The notes beneath the pieces are model-generated. The model saw only the letters and a program-made list of their open reading frames with translations. It was not told where the DNA came from and searched no databases. A stretch of 64,000 bases of DNA from Spisula solida. Taxonomy: Eukaryota > Mollusca > Bivalvia > Venerida > Mactridae. How positions within the stretch are numbered: position 1 is the stretch's first letter; every line of letters begins with the position of its first letter. Both the position numbers and the translations under genes were made by a program. Positions 46,759-57,827 of the stretch are shown here, in pieces. The stretch is from NCBI GenBank assembly GCA_947247005.1, contig OX365955.1, forward strand, positions 3,544,001 through 3,608,000. Direction: 5' to 3'.

Positions 46759-47172
46759 AATATGGCAGTTTAATCTTGTATTACAATCCTGAATTAGCAG
46801 CGAGAACTTAATAAATAAGCTGCGAAAAATCATTGCATATTGCAAAACAATAAACAAAAGTGCATTCGTGAATGAATACAATGCTCATGTATGTACATTA
46901 TGAACTTATCACATTATTGTATGATGACGTTTAAGATGTACGAATATCCTTATTTCACAATTATACTCGTATGTTAAGAGCAGGAACGCATATCAAACTT
47001 CATGTACGTTCATGTACACCAGTACCTCTAGACCATTTTGGTAAAAAATGTACTGTTTCAGTGTCACCCAATTTTGCTGGCCGTTTATCATTATAACTGG
47101 TGGTCTATCAGAAGGTACTTAAGCTATTAGTATTTCCCTAGATGGGGATACACCAAAACGATAATAGAACAT
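46759..47172. other. Non-coding spacer
   Basis: Nothing recognised. Confidence 0.4.
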
Positions 47173-47300
47173 CAGACAGGGGGAAGGCAGCACTCAACTT
47201 TACCAGCCGAGAGCAAGAAGCGTACAAAACATCACATACCACAATTACACAATGCCCAACACATAACTGAACGAGAAATTGAATTCAACCGTCATAAGCC
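47173..47300. repeat. Dispersed repeat R1, copy 5
   Basis: GGGGGAAGGCAGCACTCAAC, ACCAGCCGAG, CACAATTACACAATGCCCAA and CTGAACGAGAAATT match copy 1 best, including the ACTGAACGAGAA end. Confidence 0.65.
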
Positions 47301-48306
47301 CAAGCTTAAGCCGTCATACCATCGAAAGTCCGAGTCCCAAATGCCTTATAATACCCTAACCGGGATTCACACATTTGACCTTCTGCTACTAATGCAAGTG
47401 CCCTTCACCTCTCGGTCTCATCAACGATCTGTGTTGGACCATATTTTGTATACAGCAAGTTCCGCATAAATAAGACACACCAATGGGACCTAAAGTCTCT
47501 AACTGATGATGCCTTATAGTTGACGTCGAATAAAATGCAAACCAGTGAAGATGAACTTATAATTGATGTTGAATGGAAGGCAAACGGTTGAAATTGAACT
47601 TGGAAGACTTGCTGTTTCTTCGAGGTGTTTTTTTATTATTAAGATGATCATTAAAAGGGGTTATTTTAGATTAATCCTGCCAAAACCAGTGGCAACAAGT
47701 TGGATATACGTGGAATGCGATTCTCTCAGGGCACCAATCCATCAGTAAAATTAAACTGAAAACAGACAGCCAATCAGCGATCAATATGTTTTGAAAGTTC
47801 AGACAAATTAGCAGTTTATATTTTGAAGTATAACTGACAGCTTGTTTACTATCATTATTTGATATCACCGTCAGATTGAGACGGGAACACACATCGCCGC
47901 TGAATCTTGAAAGAAAAAAACAAGTTGATTTTGATAAACATCAAACTATGCCCGGGGCCCTGATCCTTCTACTACACCAAGCGGTGATGCGTTTTTAAAC
48001 GGCTAATTTGTCAATCAATAAAACAATAAATCAATATTGAACAAACTACATAACGAACACCATGTAATGTCTTATCATCATCACCATAAATGTGTACATT
48101 TATCAAAATAAATTGACTTCTCAAAAGAAAAGAAAACACATGTTTGAATACACCGCCGTCATCAAACGGTTCCATCGGCAATACAACAACAACAACAACA
48201 ACAACAACAAAATACTGATTTACAACAAAAGCATCACCAGCAACAGAAATAACAAATTCAAATTACGTTGCTATGTCAATCTAATTAGTTTACACTAATT
48301 TATCTT
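47301..48306. other. Non-coding stretch with (AAC)n
   Basis: A run of AAC triplets at 48184-48211. Open frames at 47563-47892 have no family match. Confidence 0.45.
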
Positions 48307-48522
48307 AGGTCGATTGTAAACAACAAGTATTTTCAACTTATATTAATCACTCTCGACACCTCATTCCTGATGTTATCCATCACCACGAGGGTATGGGAGG
48401 ATAGAAGCCAGTTTCCAGTTATACTGAGAGTCTAGCAAGGGAATAACTGGTACAAGTTTTATTTTCGTCATTGGTATGACACGGCCTGCCTGGAATCGAA
48501 CCCGGACTTCCAGCATTCTAGT
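48307..48522 (-). mobile_element. SINE family S1, copy 3 (head truncated)
   Basis: The body is intact (TCGATTGTAAA, TCGACACCTCATTCCTGATG, CTAGCAAGGGAATAACTGG). At the right end box B is present on the minus strand (GGGTTCGATTCC), but the rest of the tRNA head is lost. Confidence 0.7.
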
Positions 48523-50673
48523 AATAAAAATATCCATATCCAATAAAAGGAAGTACCAAACGTAATGCAAGGTATAAATTAACAAGATTAATTAAATTCT
48601 AATATAATTATAGTGTACATGCATTTAAAATGGACATTGATCTATTCGACACAATAAGCTTGTAGTTCATTCTCATGCATAAAGGTTGAGGACCATGTTA
48701 ATTTGTTCCCATTATACATCTAAAATGAACGAATCGAGTATCACTACTTTTCTAGGTAAAATATTCCAGTATAATATGTGCGTTTTCTGTGATTTTATCA
48801 ACTTTCCATAAACTGTAATAAGATTTCTGATCATTGGCGTAACACTGAATCATAGCGTACTGATATATATGTGCCGAGTTGATAATGAACTTTGGAATTT
48901 GGAAGTACGTGTAGATTGAACAAGGACATTTAAAGAACACATCTTGATTTTGCCGAATTCTCGCACCAATTCCACGAAAAACATAAGTTATTGCTTAGCT
49001 AAAACTTAGTTTGAATTTATTGTATGTAACTTCAATTATAGATTTGTTATATAAATTGCTACAAGAAACTGTGTATTTATTGCAAAATAATAGATTCTAA
49101 ATTAGATATTAATAGTACAACAAATATAGTGATTTTTGTATGAAATGCTCATGTAAATCCACCAATAATGAAGTTTGTCCTTAAAACTTGTTATAACTTT
49201 AAAACATTATATTTTTTATTATGTATCGCTTTATTAACCTGACATTTCAATGAGGTTACTTATAATAATATATAGCATCATATTACACACTTGAGTCATT
49301 TAACCTACACACTTTGTTCTTAATGAAGCAGTCATATTTATATAGTTAAGCAATAACTTAAGTTTTTTCGTGGAACCGGGACCTGACGTTTGAAAACAAT
49401 GTTTGCATCAACAAAATTTAATCAAGTTGACAACCATTAATGAACCACGTGACTTCAGTCACAGAACCGCTTACATCAAAGAAAACAAAATATAAACAAT
49501 TTGTTTACGGACATTATGATAATAAATCATTAAAAATTCAAAAACCGCGGTTGATGAAAAGAACAAATCAATTATTAATACATCATTACGCCCAGCTCTT
49601 GTAAGTTTTCAAAACATACACACATTGTGATGGATGACAGTTCCTTGGGCAATTCTTGTAGTTATCGGTACTCCGTTTTTTGTCCCCTATTTTGTAGCCC
49701 CGTGGAGACAGAGCCATCCTCAGTGAGGACAGCACACATAACCTCCAGGGAACGTTATCATGTACATATCGAGTTTATTGATTTCACCTTGTCAAGCCAT
49801 GATCGATCACATTTAACAGTATATCACTTGTTAGTTTTAATTACACTTGACTTTACGACCGTCGAATTTAAACCCCGCCTACTTTTAAAATCGCCAGAAG
49901 GGGTTTTGAACCACGACTCGTCCTATCCTTGTTAAATAACGAAGTTCACTATTACAAATCTCAAACTGAAATGAACATTCAATAAGGAAACTGTGAAATA
50001 ATATTCAAGAGGAAACTTGTGTTAAAATTTACTATTTCCTGAAAAAAAGTCTCGATGGTTGAAGTACAGTCATTGGAGTTAGACGGTCAAGGTATATATC
50101 ACAATTCTTCCGGGTTTTTGATTAAAAGCTTGCTTTACGAAGCTTTTCACTTTATTTATTGTGTGTACTTGGTATTATATTTATTCACTACTGACATTTT
50201 GTCAAGCAACAAAAACACCACGCACCTATTGGGACAATGGTTGATTTTATTTTAGACTGTTGTTTGTTTTGCTGCTATTGGTGGTTGGGCTGTAAGATGA
50301 AAGTAACAACTACAAATATGATAGATGATAGGCCCTTTAGAACATTGTACATGTATATATACCGTTTATCAAGTATCAAGATTACGTAGTCATGTACTAT
50401 GGAGTTCCACTATTAAGGTCACTTCAATTCTTTCAGCATGCTGACATATACATAGTGATATATTTTTAGTCTTAAATTCAAAACGCAACGCACATGTTCC
50501 GCAGTCTAGACCTATTTTTATTAAGAGCTCATTTTTTGTTCGGCCGAGAGGAACGGTGCTACATAGACACGTCACTTATTAGTATATATACTTGTACTTT
50601 AAAACAAATACATTCATTTCTTTATTCAAAATGGAACATCGCAATTTAACTTTATAGTGAGTGTTAATCATTT
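48523..50673. other. Non-coding stretch upstream of the ETS gene
   Basis: No exon that I can support. Two CACGTG motifs or near matches lie around 49447 and 44643. The promoter of the ETS gene may lie here or nearer the gene, but no convincing core promoter is visible. Confidence 0.35.
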
Positions 50674-50704
50674 ATGATGATGTTTTGTCAAGTTTACTGT
50701 ACTG
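50674..50704 (+). CDS. Tentative first coding exon of the ETS gene
   Basis: Ten codons starting with three in-frame ATGs, then one base, then a GTAAAC donor. Spliced to 51286 it keeps the reading frame (phase 1) and would complete the total coding length to a multiple of three. This is the only start I found that fits. It is short, so chance is a real alternative; transcript data decide. Confidence 0.2.
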
Positions 50705-51285
50705 GTAAACTCAACTATTAATAAAAGTCGATTGATTGTAGAAGGGAGCATACAGTGCTTAATGTATTTTATAATATTTTATACAATTACTTTATTTAAT
50801 ATCTTCAAGTTTTATTTAAAACACTAGACAATTTAGTTAGACTAACTAGACACATATTATTTATATTTTACCACAGCACATAACTCAATAACAACACATT
50901 TTGAAAAAAAATCTGAATTGTAATTTTCAAACTAAATTCTCTTATACAATTAACTTGGTAAGACTGTAGTTTATATCGTATCCAATATTCCACTCTTAGC
51001 AGTAATAAATTAAAATTGGAATTCTCTTATCCTGATGCTCATTTGCACCGATTGAAATTGATACCATCAATACTGAGGTGTCGAGAAATATTAATATAAG
51101 TTGTAGAAATTGTTAGTAATAATAAATTAAAAAGTATACTTGTTTATAAAGAGTGGGTTAGACGTTCATTGACTTTGCTGTGAAGGAGTGTCTTCACAGG
51201 GCAAGTACGGCAATGCGGTATATTGCGGTCACGCAATATGTAGTGTATCGGACAGGCAAATAGCTTTTGGTGTTATATATTATAG

Positions 51286-51434
51286 GTGGCTGTAACGAAG
51301 ATGACCTTTTTTACTTGGTTGACTCCGTACTGGATGAAATAATAAAAGCCAAAGCTCTTAAAGACATTAAGAGTGAACAGAACCTGGACGATATCGTGGA
51401 GATAATGCCTACAGCCGATATTGAAGATTCCTAT
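51286..51434 (+). CDS. ETS gene, N-terminal exon
   Basis: Preceded by TATTATAG and followed by GTAAGC. The frame (GCNEDDLFYLVDSVLDEIIK onward) is acidic and helix-prone, ends exactly at a codon boundary, and joins in phase 0 to the exon at 52219. There is no in-frame ATG near its 5' end, so an upstream exon is expected unless translation starts at 52231. Confidence 0.65.
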
Positions 51435-54400
51435 GTAAGCTTTTTATCAAAGATCAAACGTTGCACACGCCCCTAAACTAACACATTATTTATTCATTCA
51501 CTGGGCTCTAAATTTTCTGGGGCATTTACCTCTTTTCTTTTATTCTTTTTTTTTTCGTTATTCTGTCTTATCAAAATGCTTCGCTTATTGGTTGCATGTT
51601 TTCATTTTATTTACTAGTTTTCCATCCAATATATGTCGTCTTTTTACTGATTTGTTACATCGGTCTGAATTGGTTGTTAACCTAAAAAAAGATAACGTTA
51701 CATTTGCTGGCGCAGTTACGTGCGTCCTATCAATGAAGCACAGTGTCTGGATTTGATAGTTATACGTTCACAACTTTGTATACTTCATCATTGACAATAA
51801 AGCAGGAAAATAAAGTTCGAGTATAAAATTATAGACACCATTTATAACTGTGGTCAGAGTATGTTACGAAATGGTTGAGGGACGTGGATTGTGGACATGT
51901 GAGGCATTGCCAAGCATGTATCCTCCAAAGTCTTATACCACGGTGTTTTGAAAATGGTAACTTTATAATAATGTTCATAGAGAAAGAATAATATTGCGAA
52001 TAAAGGTTAAAGGTACCATATACATTTTTATGATTATACATGCATACGCGATATGTCTTTATTTTAACGAGCGACTGTGTGTCGCATTATCAAAACTACA
52101 AAATGTATAACGAAATACACGTGTTCCGATTTGCACGAGTATTTCGTGATTTAACAACAAGTTTGAATGCCGCTCCGTAATATTTATTAACCTATGATTT
52201 TGTTCCTTTTTTCACCAGAACACTGACCTAATGGACCAAATTGAGAGCGCTTTGTCTCCGTTTGATGACGGGAGCCAATTTCCTTTAACATTCGGAGATA
52301 CTCGGTCATCACACGCCAATCATTATCAACAAATGACACAGACTGCCAACAATTTTGCAGACGATCTTGTCGAACAAATCTGTATGGACAATGAATATCT
52401 TTCCTGTGTTGCAAAAGACAGTGCGTGTATGCCAAATTATTCATACACAAAAAGTAGTGCCACTGTTGCAATTCATACGCGGGACATGGACGTGCCGGAG
52501 GATATTATACAATCAGCGTTTGCCTTACAAAATTTTACAAAATATTCGCGAACATCTGCAATAGACAGAATTAGTCCTCAAATCAACGACTCAATAATAA
52601 AAAATGACATTGTAGACTCAGATGAAAGTCATAATAAAGAATTTTACAAAAACTTTGATGAACTGCAGAAGTATTCGGATTTGATCCAGTTACCGGATAT
52701 GACGTCACGATATCAACCAATACCATCATCATCGGCACAAGTCGAACCAGTCAATTATTCACAGCATAAAAAACCAGAGGAAGTTTTACAGACACATCAG
52801 TTCTTTGATGAAGATTCGAATGGTGAGTGATTAATTTCCAATGTATTTTTCAAATATTTATTTTTTAGATAAATGTCCCCGTGACGTCATTTTGACAACA
52901 TTTACTGGTTATATTCTAGCAATATAACTATATCAACATGTCCTTTGTTAAGAAAATTAGACAATTTTTGGGGCAAAAGCTCTCCAGATGTATTCCAATT
53001 TTCCTCCCTTACTGCCATATTAACATATCAAGGCAAAATTGTTCCGCAAATAAGTAGATCCATCATTCCATCAACTTTATCATTTAACTCACGACTCTTT
53101 ATTATCTTACAGACACAACAACATCCGAATTCATGAGCTGGACTACTTTACATCCAGAAAATTGGAGCGGAACCGAAGTACTTGATTGGTTGTATTACTC
53201 CGCCGAGAAACACGGCGTCGATTGTTCCTTACTAAGAGGGGAGGCCTTCCGAACGCTGTCAGGGAAAATGCTGTGTAACATGGGCGTTATGGCATTTCGA
53301 GAATTAGATCCATTCTACGGAGACTTTCTATACAAATTATTTCGCCAACTTCTCAGTGGATGTAAGTATAAAACTAGTTTTATGACCTTGTCGTTTTGTA
53401 GCATGTGTTTAAAATGCAGTTTTTGTCGATATATTTATAGATCGAAAATTTAAATATAACATTTGTTGCTTGTTGCAAATACATTGCCGAATCCTAAAAG
53501 CTACAGTCAATGTTGACGTCTATTTAAAATGACCAATGAGTTAATGAAATAGTTAATTATGTTCATTTCATGTTATTTCAGTACAATTCACGCTGAACCC
53601 AGAGTCTAGTTTCTCGGACCAGTCAAGTATAGACCAATCATTTGGTTACATTGAATCTCAAAGCGAATGTTACTCCTTGGCAACTAGTCCAAGTGACGTC
53701 AGTCATCACTCTGGTGACGTCAGCTCGTGTCACAGTTCCACTCATACTAGTCCAAATATTTACCAGCAAGGAGCCGAACGATTAGGACCATATGACTTCC
53801 TTTACGGTAAGAACAATGACCTAACATGTTTTTAAAATAACATTCGAACGTGGATTATTCGATAAATCTTGAGGTTCGAACTATCGAATATAATATTATT
53901 TAGTACTTTAAATTTAACAAGATGTTCGTGTAAAGCAATGATTTTTAACCACGAAAAGAAAATGTACAAATGAATAAGTTTCTATAATATTATTATGATT
54001 CGATACAAAGCAAACTTTTATTTTGTTACAGAATTTGTTCCCCAATCGACTTCAAATGTTATATACTAAGAAGAATAATGAATAAACACCAATGCATATC
54101 TTCCATGTTACAAATGGTCTATCATACTAAATCATGGTATACTTTGAATTACAGCAGCACCGCCTGGTTCCTCAACTCCACAAGTGGATGACGTAAGTCA
54201 TGTTCAAGCCGGCGAAAAACCCTACAGATATACAATGGATGTTCACCATCCTATGAGTTACACGTTCGACTACCAGACACCAGTAACCACGTGCACGACT
54301 AACTCTAAGACCGGGTACAAGGCAGCAGCTCGGGAACGATATGACACTGACGGTACACCACGACGCCGTCCTGGTCGACCACGTGTCAAAAGTATCCCGA

Positions 54401-56078
54401 CTGAAGAGGAACTTCAGGCTCAGAAAGAGAAAAAATGTAAGTTAATTAACATTATTATTTTTATTATTACAAGTCAAATAGTTATCTAAGGCCTGATAAT
54501 CTACCGACAAGTTTTTCCGATTTTATTACGGGTTAATCTAACCTAACCAACTCTACTTGAAACCTGTATGTAACAGTTTATGTACATTGGTTCACGGTGT
54601 TTAATGCGTTTCCGCGTACCGCTTGTGTACGACATGATTGCTATGTTATTGCAAAACATATTGACTGTTTGTATATCAAATCTATCCGTTGTTAAACTTT
54701 GCCAAATGTGTAGACCACAAGTTGTCGAATATTCAAACATCAACACATATATTATGTACGATGCCTTAATAGTATGTCAACATTCTTAAAAAATGTAAAC
54801 AATTGGTAAACAAGTTAAACATGGCTAAAATATATAGAACTATAATTTTCTAATTTTAACAGTAAATCTGCATATTGTCGGCTAAAGGGAGAGAACTCAA
54901 ATTGTTTTACATGATTACTTGAAAATACAGAACACACCTAAGATTAACTGGCTGTGTTGACATTTTGGGATTGATGTATCAGTATTTATCATAAAGTCCG
55001 TGATGCACTATCATTTATCAGATTCTTTATTACATTATGTACAAACAAACTGCACAAATTATCTCCACAAAAGAAACTCTCCAACTCCTTTAGGGATTTC
55101 GATTGTGTTCATCTATCATGTAAAGGGGAATAACTCCAAATTGCAATATTTACTGGTCTAGTATAGAGTAGAATGCCAAGATTCACATTGTTTTTTTGTT
55201 GTCAACTTTTCAACGTGAAATGTAGTAAATATTTACCAACTAGCTACATGTTCTTTGCTTTTAAAAACAATATTATTAGTTATAAAAAATATGTTCGCGG
55301 TCATTTTAAACATCCTTATTGAATTTTGCTTTAACAAAATTATCTTTATTTGTTTTCAGTGAAGAGCCAACACTTATGGGAGTTTATTTACGACATGCTC
55401 AACAATCACATGTACAATCCTACCATCTTGAAATGGGAAAATCAGAAGGAGGGAATCTTCCGGTTTATACAATCGGAATCAGTCGCACAACTCTGGGGAA
55501 CCCTGAAAAGCAACGAGAACATGACCTACGAAAAACTTAGTAGAGCAATGAGGTAGGTCATGTGATTTTTGCTTAAAAAACACATACTAAATGACAGTAA
55601 CCTCAGTCAATAATAGAAACAACGAAAAACTAAGACCGCCCGTTCCACGTCCTTGTTCCAAGGGAGCGATTAACAAGGGTTCAAAAGGAGTGCTTGTTAT
55701 TTATACTATAGATAAACTGTAAACTGTGACATAATTTTGGAAATCGGAGGAATTTCACTTTCGTATTGTAAACAATATCGTAATAAACAAATTTCAGTAT
55801 TGGAGCTTTATAAAACATTCTGTGTTTTTAAATACACAATCATAATTACGTTTAATCCACAACACGGAAACAATCAATTACATGCACGTTTGTATTTTTC
55901 GAAAATGTATAATTTTAAACTTATTGTTTGTTTATTTTCTATTTTCAGACATTATTACAAAAGAGGAATCTTAGAGAGAGTTGAAGGTCGACGCCTTGTC
56001 TATAAATTTTCAAAAGTGACATTAGACCGAATGAATCAGAAGAAACGACCTGATTACGTCATTGAGACGCCATGTTAG
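51286..56078 (+). CDS. ESE/ELF3-like ETS transcription factor (whole gene)
   Basis: DNA-binding regulator of the epithelium-specific ETS subfamily (ELF3, ELF5, EHF), acting in the nucleus on GGAA sites. Seven exons join in consistent phase: 51286-51434, 52219-52822, 53113-53361, 53582-53806, 54155-54436, 55360-55552 and 55949-56078, all with AG..GT sites. Domain order: acidic N-terminus (51.3-52.8 kb), Pointed domain (exon 53113), a Ser/Thr-rich linker (exon 53582), an AT-hook RRRPGRPR (exon 54155), and an ETS domain from SQHLWEF to the C-terminus with recognition helix KLSRAMRHYYKRG. PNT plus AT-hook plus C-terminal ETS is the ELF3 arrangement. The ETS domain ends about 15 residues before the stop. 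At over 600 codons it is longer than vertebrate ELF3 (about 370), the extra length being N-terminal. The true start is uncertain. Confidence 0.9.
52219..52822 (+). CDS. ETS gene, large N-terminal exon
   Basis: Acceptor TTTTTCACCAG at 52208-52218 and donor GTGAGT at 52823. About 201 codons, starting NTDLMDQIESALSPFDDGS. Rich in Asp, Ser and Gln with no recognised domain, plausibly a transactivation region. It ends in phase 1. An ATG at 52231 could serve as an alternative start. Confidence 0.8.
53113..53361 (+). CDS. ETS gene, Pointed-domain exon
   Basis: Acceptor TATCTTACAG and donor GTAAGT. Encodes the PNT/SAM domain: WTTLHPENWSGTEVLDWLYY, then GVDCSLLRGEAFRTLSGKML, then CNMGVMAFRELDPFYGDFLY. 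The tryptophan, L-x-G-x-x-L-C and Y-G-x-x-L landmarks of the fold are all present. PNT domains mediate protein contacts. In phase 1 on both sides. Confidence 0.9.
53582..53806 (+). CDS. ETS gene, Ser/Thr-rich linker exon
   Basis: Acceptor TTATTTCAG and donor GTAAGA. 75 codons rich in Ser, Thr and Pro between PNT and AT-hook (ECYSLATSPSDVSHHSGDVS in the middle). The stretch contains two TGACGTCAG (CRE-like) sequences within the coding DNA. Phase 1 on both sides. Confidence 0.8.
54155..54436 (+). CDS. ETS gene, AT-hook exon
   Basis: The acceptor is a tandem CAGCAG, so splicing may start at 54155 or 54158, adding or dropping one alanine. The exon carries a basic AT-hook core PRRRPGRPRVKS followed by an acidic/Lys-rich tail (EEELQAQKEKK). 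AT-hooks bind the minor groove of AT-rich DNA and are known in ELF3. Donor GTAAGT at 54437. Phase 1. Confidence 0.8.
55360..55552 (+). CDS. ETS domain, first exon
   Basis: Acceptor TTGTTTTCAG. Encodes LKSQHLWEFIYDMLNN, then ILKWENQKEGIFRFIQSESV, then LWGTLKSNENMTYEKLSRAM. It holds helices 1 and 2 and most of the recognition helix. The donor splits an Arg codon (phase 2) in the recognition helix, a position conserved in many ETS genes. Confidence 0.93.
55949..56078 (+). CDS. ETS domain, last exon and stop
   Basis: Acceptor CTATTTTCAG. Encodes RHYYKRGILERVEGRRLVYK and FSKVTLDRMNQKKRPDYVI, ending ETPC and TAG at 56076-56078. The RHYYKRGIL segment completes the recognition helix, whose Arg residues contact GGA. 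Confidence 0.93.
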
Positions 56079-57043
56079 ATAACTCTTGCTGACCAAATCA
56101 TGGGATTCCCGTCAGAGTTACCTCCCGTTGTGTTATTCAATTTTTGCAATCAAAGGCAGACAATTGTTACGTGCTACTAAGTCATGAAATACTTGCCAGA
56201 GTTACCTCCCTTGTTGTTATCTGTCTTGTAACAACGGGAGACAACTACTACGTGCTATAAAACCATGAACTACTTGCCAGAGTTACCTCCCTTGGTGTTT
56301 TCTGTCTTGTAACAAAGGGAGACAACTATTACGTGCTAAAAAACCTTGAACTACTTGCCAGCGTTACTTCCCTTGGTGTACCGTGACTACAATAAGAGGA
56401 GAAACTATTACGTGCCATATCTTGTAACATTCACACAAACGTCGAAGCGATCTCGTGGATGTAGTTGTTGCCAATTAACGCTAAACACTACAATTAGTTC
56501 ACAAATAAACAAACTATCATGCGATGACTGATTTATAACATTTCACTAACGCCTTATAACGAAAATAGCCCTTTATGCAAGTTACATATATAAACCTGCG
56601 CCAAGGAAATGCCGAAAGGTACAAAGTCTGAATGACAATTTGTGTAAAGTTAATATATTTGAAGCACTACTTTATATGTTCAAAGAACCTTTGCGTATGT
56701 AATTTAGTGCCGTGAAACGGTCGAATTGACATGTGCTTGTTAATCGAAAGAGTTAAGTCGTTGATTTTCAGTTTGCACATTATGTTTAGTGAATGTCTCA
56801 TGTGCCTTGATTGTATTAACTACATATCATTGCACAGTGATCTAACTTCAACAGAATGTATGAATATACCCTCCAGTTAGGATAATAATGAAGTGACGCA
56901 GTGGTCGAGTCCACTACTGTGGTGAAAAAACATTTATAAAGGCTTTTTCCGACATCTACAATTTTAATGCTAAACTAAAATTCCTTATATTCGCCTACAT
57001 GTTCAGACAATGGATGTAATGTTTTGTGTACACATAAAATAAA
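56079..57043 (+). promoter_or_regulatory. Probable 3' UTR of the ETS gene
   Basis: Follows the TAG. Possible poly(A) signals AATAAA lie at 56504-56509 and 57038-57043. The first part contains the 81-84-bp tandem repeat described separately. The end of transcription is not fixed by sequence alone. Confidence 0.35.
56110..56415 (+). repeat. 81-84-bp tandem repeat in the ETS 3' region
   Basis: Three and a half copies begin at about 56116, 56200, 56281 and 56362. Each has GTTACCTCCCTTG and, 20-30 bases on, AACAAAGGGAGACAAC, which can pair, so each unit can form a small hairpin. TACGTGCTA follows each. Confidence 0.85.
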
Positions 57044-57689
57044 ACCTTACTCTCACATTGCCCTAACTGGACAGTAATGTGATCGGAAAGAAGAAGTCTG
57101 TTTGTTTAGTAACTGTTGTGTATTTAATGAACAACCCCCTACACGTATCATGTGCTACTTTGACCATCATATCAGTTATTGTGATACATTAACAATTATG
57201 TACTTTGTATTTATACTATAAATTATATTTGATTAATTTATTAAAACAAATTTTGATAAATAAAATTACATTGAGTTGCGTTTTTTTGTTGAGGAGTTCA
57301 GAATATTTGAATCTGTATGTACTCGTACATGCGCTCTTGACATCAACGTTGGTTTTTATTATATACAAATGTTGTAAATTGTTTCAAATACAGACAAAAT
57401 CGCACAGTGGAATACAGTGCGACGGATTACATTTTCCGTATCATGCATGTTCGGTTTTCTGAAAACGCATCATGCATGTTTAATTTGTTCTCTGTGGCAT
57501 TAAACAAGCAAATATAGATAATACTGTCCAACAGATCAACATACTGCTGTGACATTTCGTATTTATTTACGGGGAGTTTCTTATATGCTTGACAGATACT
57601 TGTTCGTGTATGGGATATGACACCAGATATTTGCAATCATAAAAACAAACAAACAACTATACGGAATACAAATGGATATATAATATTAG
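57044..57689. other. Non-coding spacer
   Basis: Nothing recognised besides AT-rich sequence. Confidence 0.4.
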
Positions 57690-57827
57690 TTACATGGTCA
57701 TCTAGTGACCTGGTACGGGATGATACATGGTCAGTAAAATTCGTACCTGGCGAGGCGAAGCCGAGTCATGGTACGAATTTTACTGACCATGTATCATCCC
57801 GTACCAGGTCACTAGATGACCATGCAA
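57690..57827. repeat. Perfect palindrome, 55-bp arms
   Basis: Bases 57693-57747 are exactly inverted at 57770-57824 around a 22-nt spacer (TGGCGAGGCGAAGCCGAGTC plus AT). With one mismatch the arms extend to 57690 and 57827. The identity implies recent origin or gene conversion. Likely a foldback/MITE-type element, or the source of a long hairpin RNA. Confidence 0.95.

Noticed and set aside
52187..52471. Minus-strand frame inside the ETS gene
   Set aside because: Shadow of the real coding exon on the plus strand.
54543..54789. Frames on both strands in ETS intron 5
   Set aside because: Neither has splice phases fitting the gene, nor any family match.
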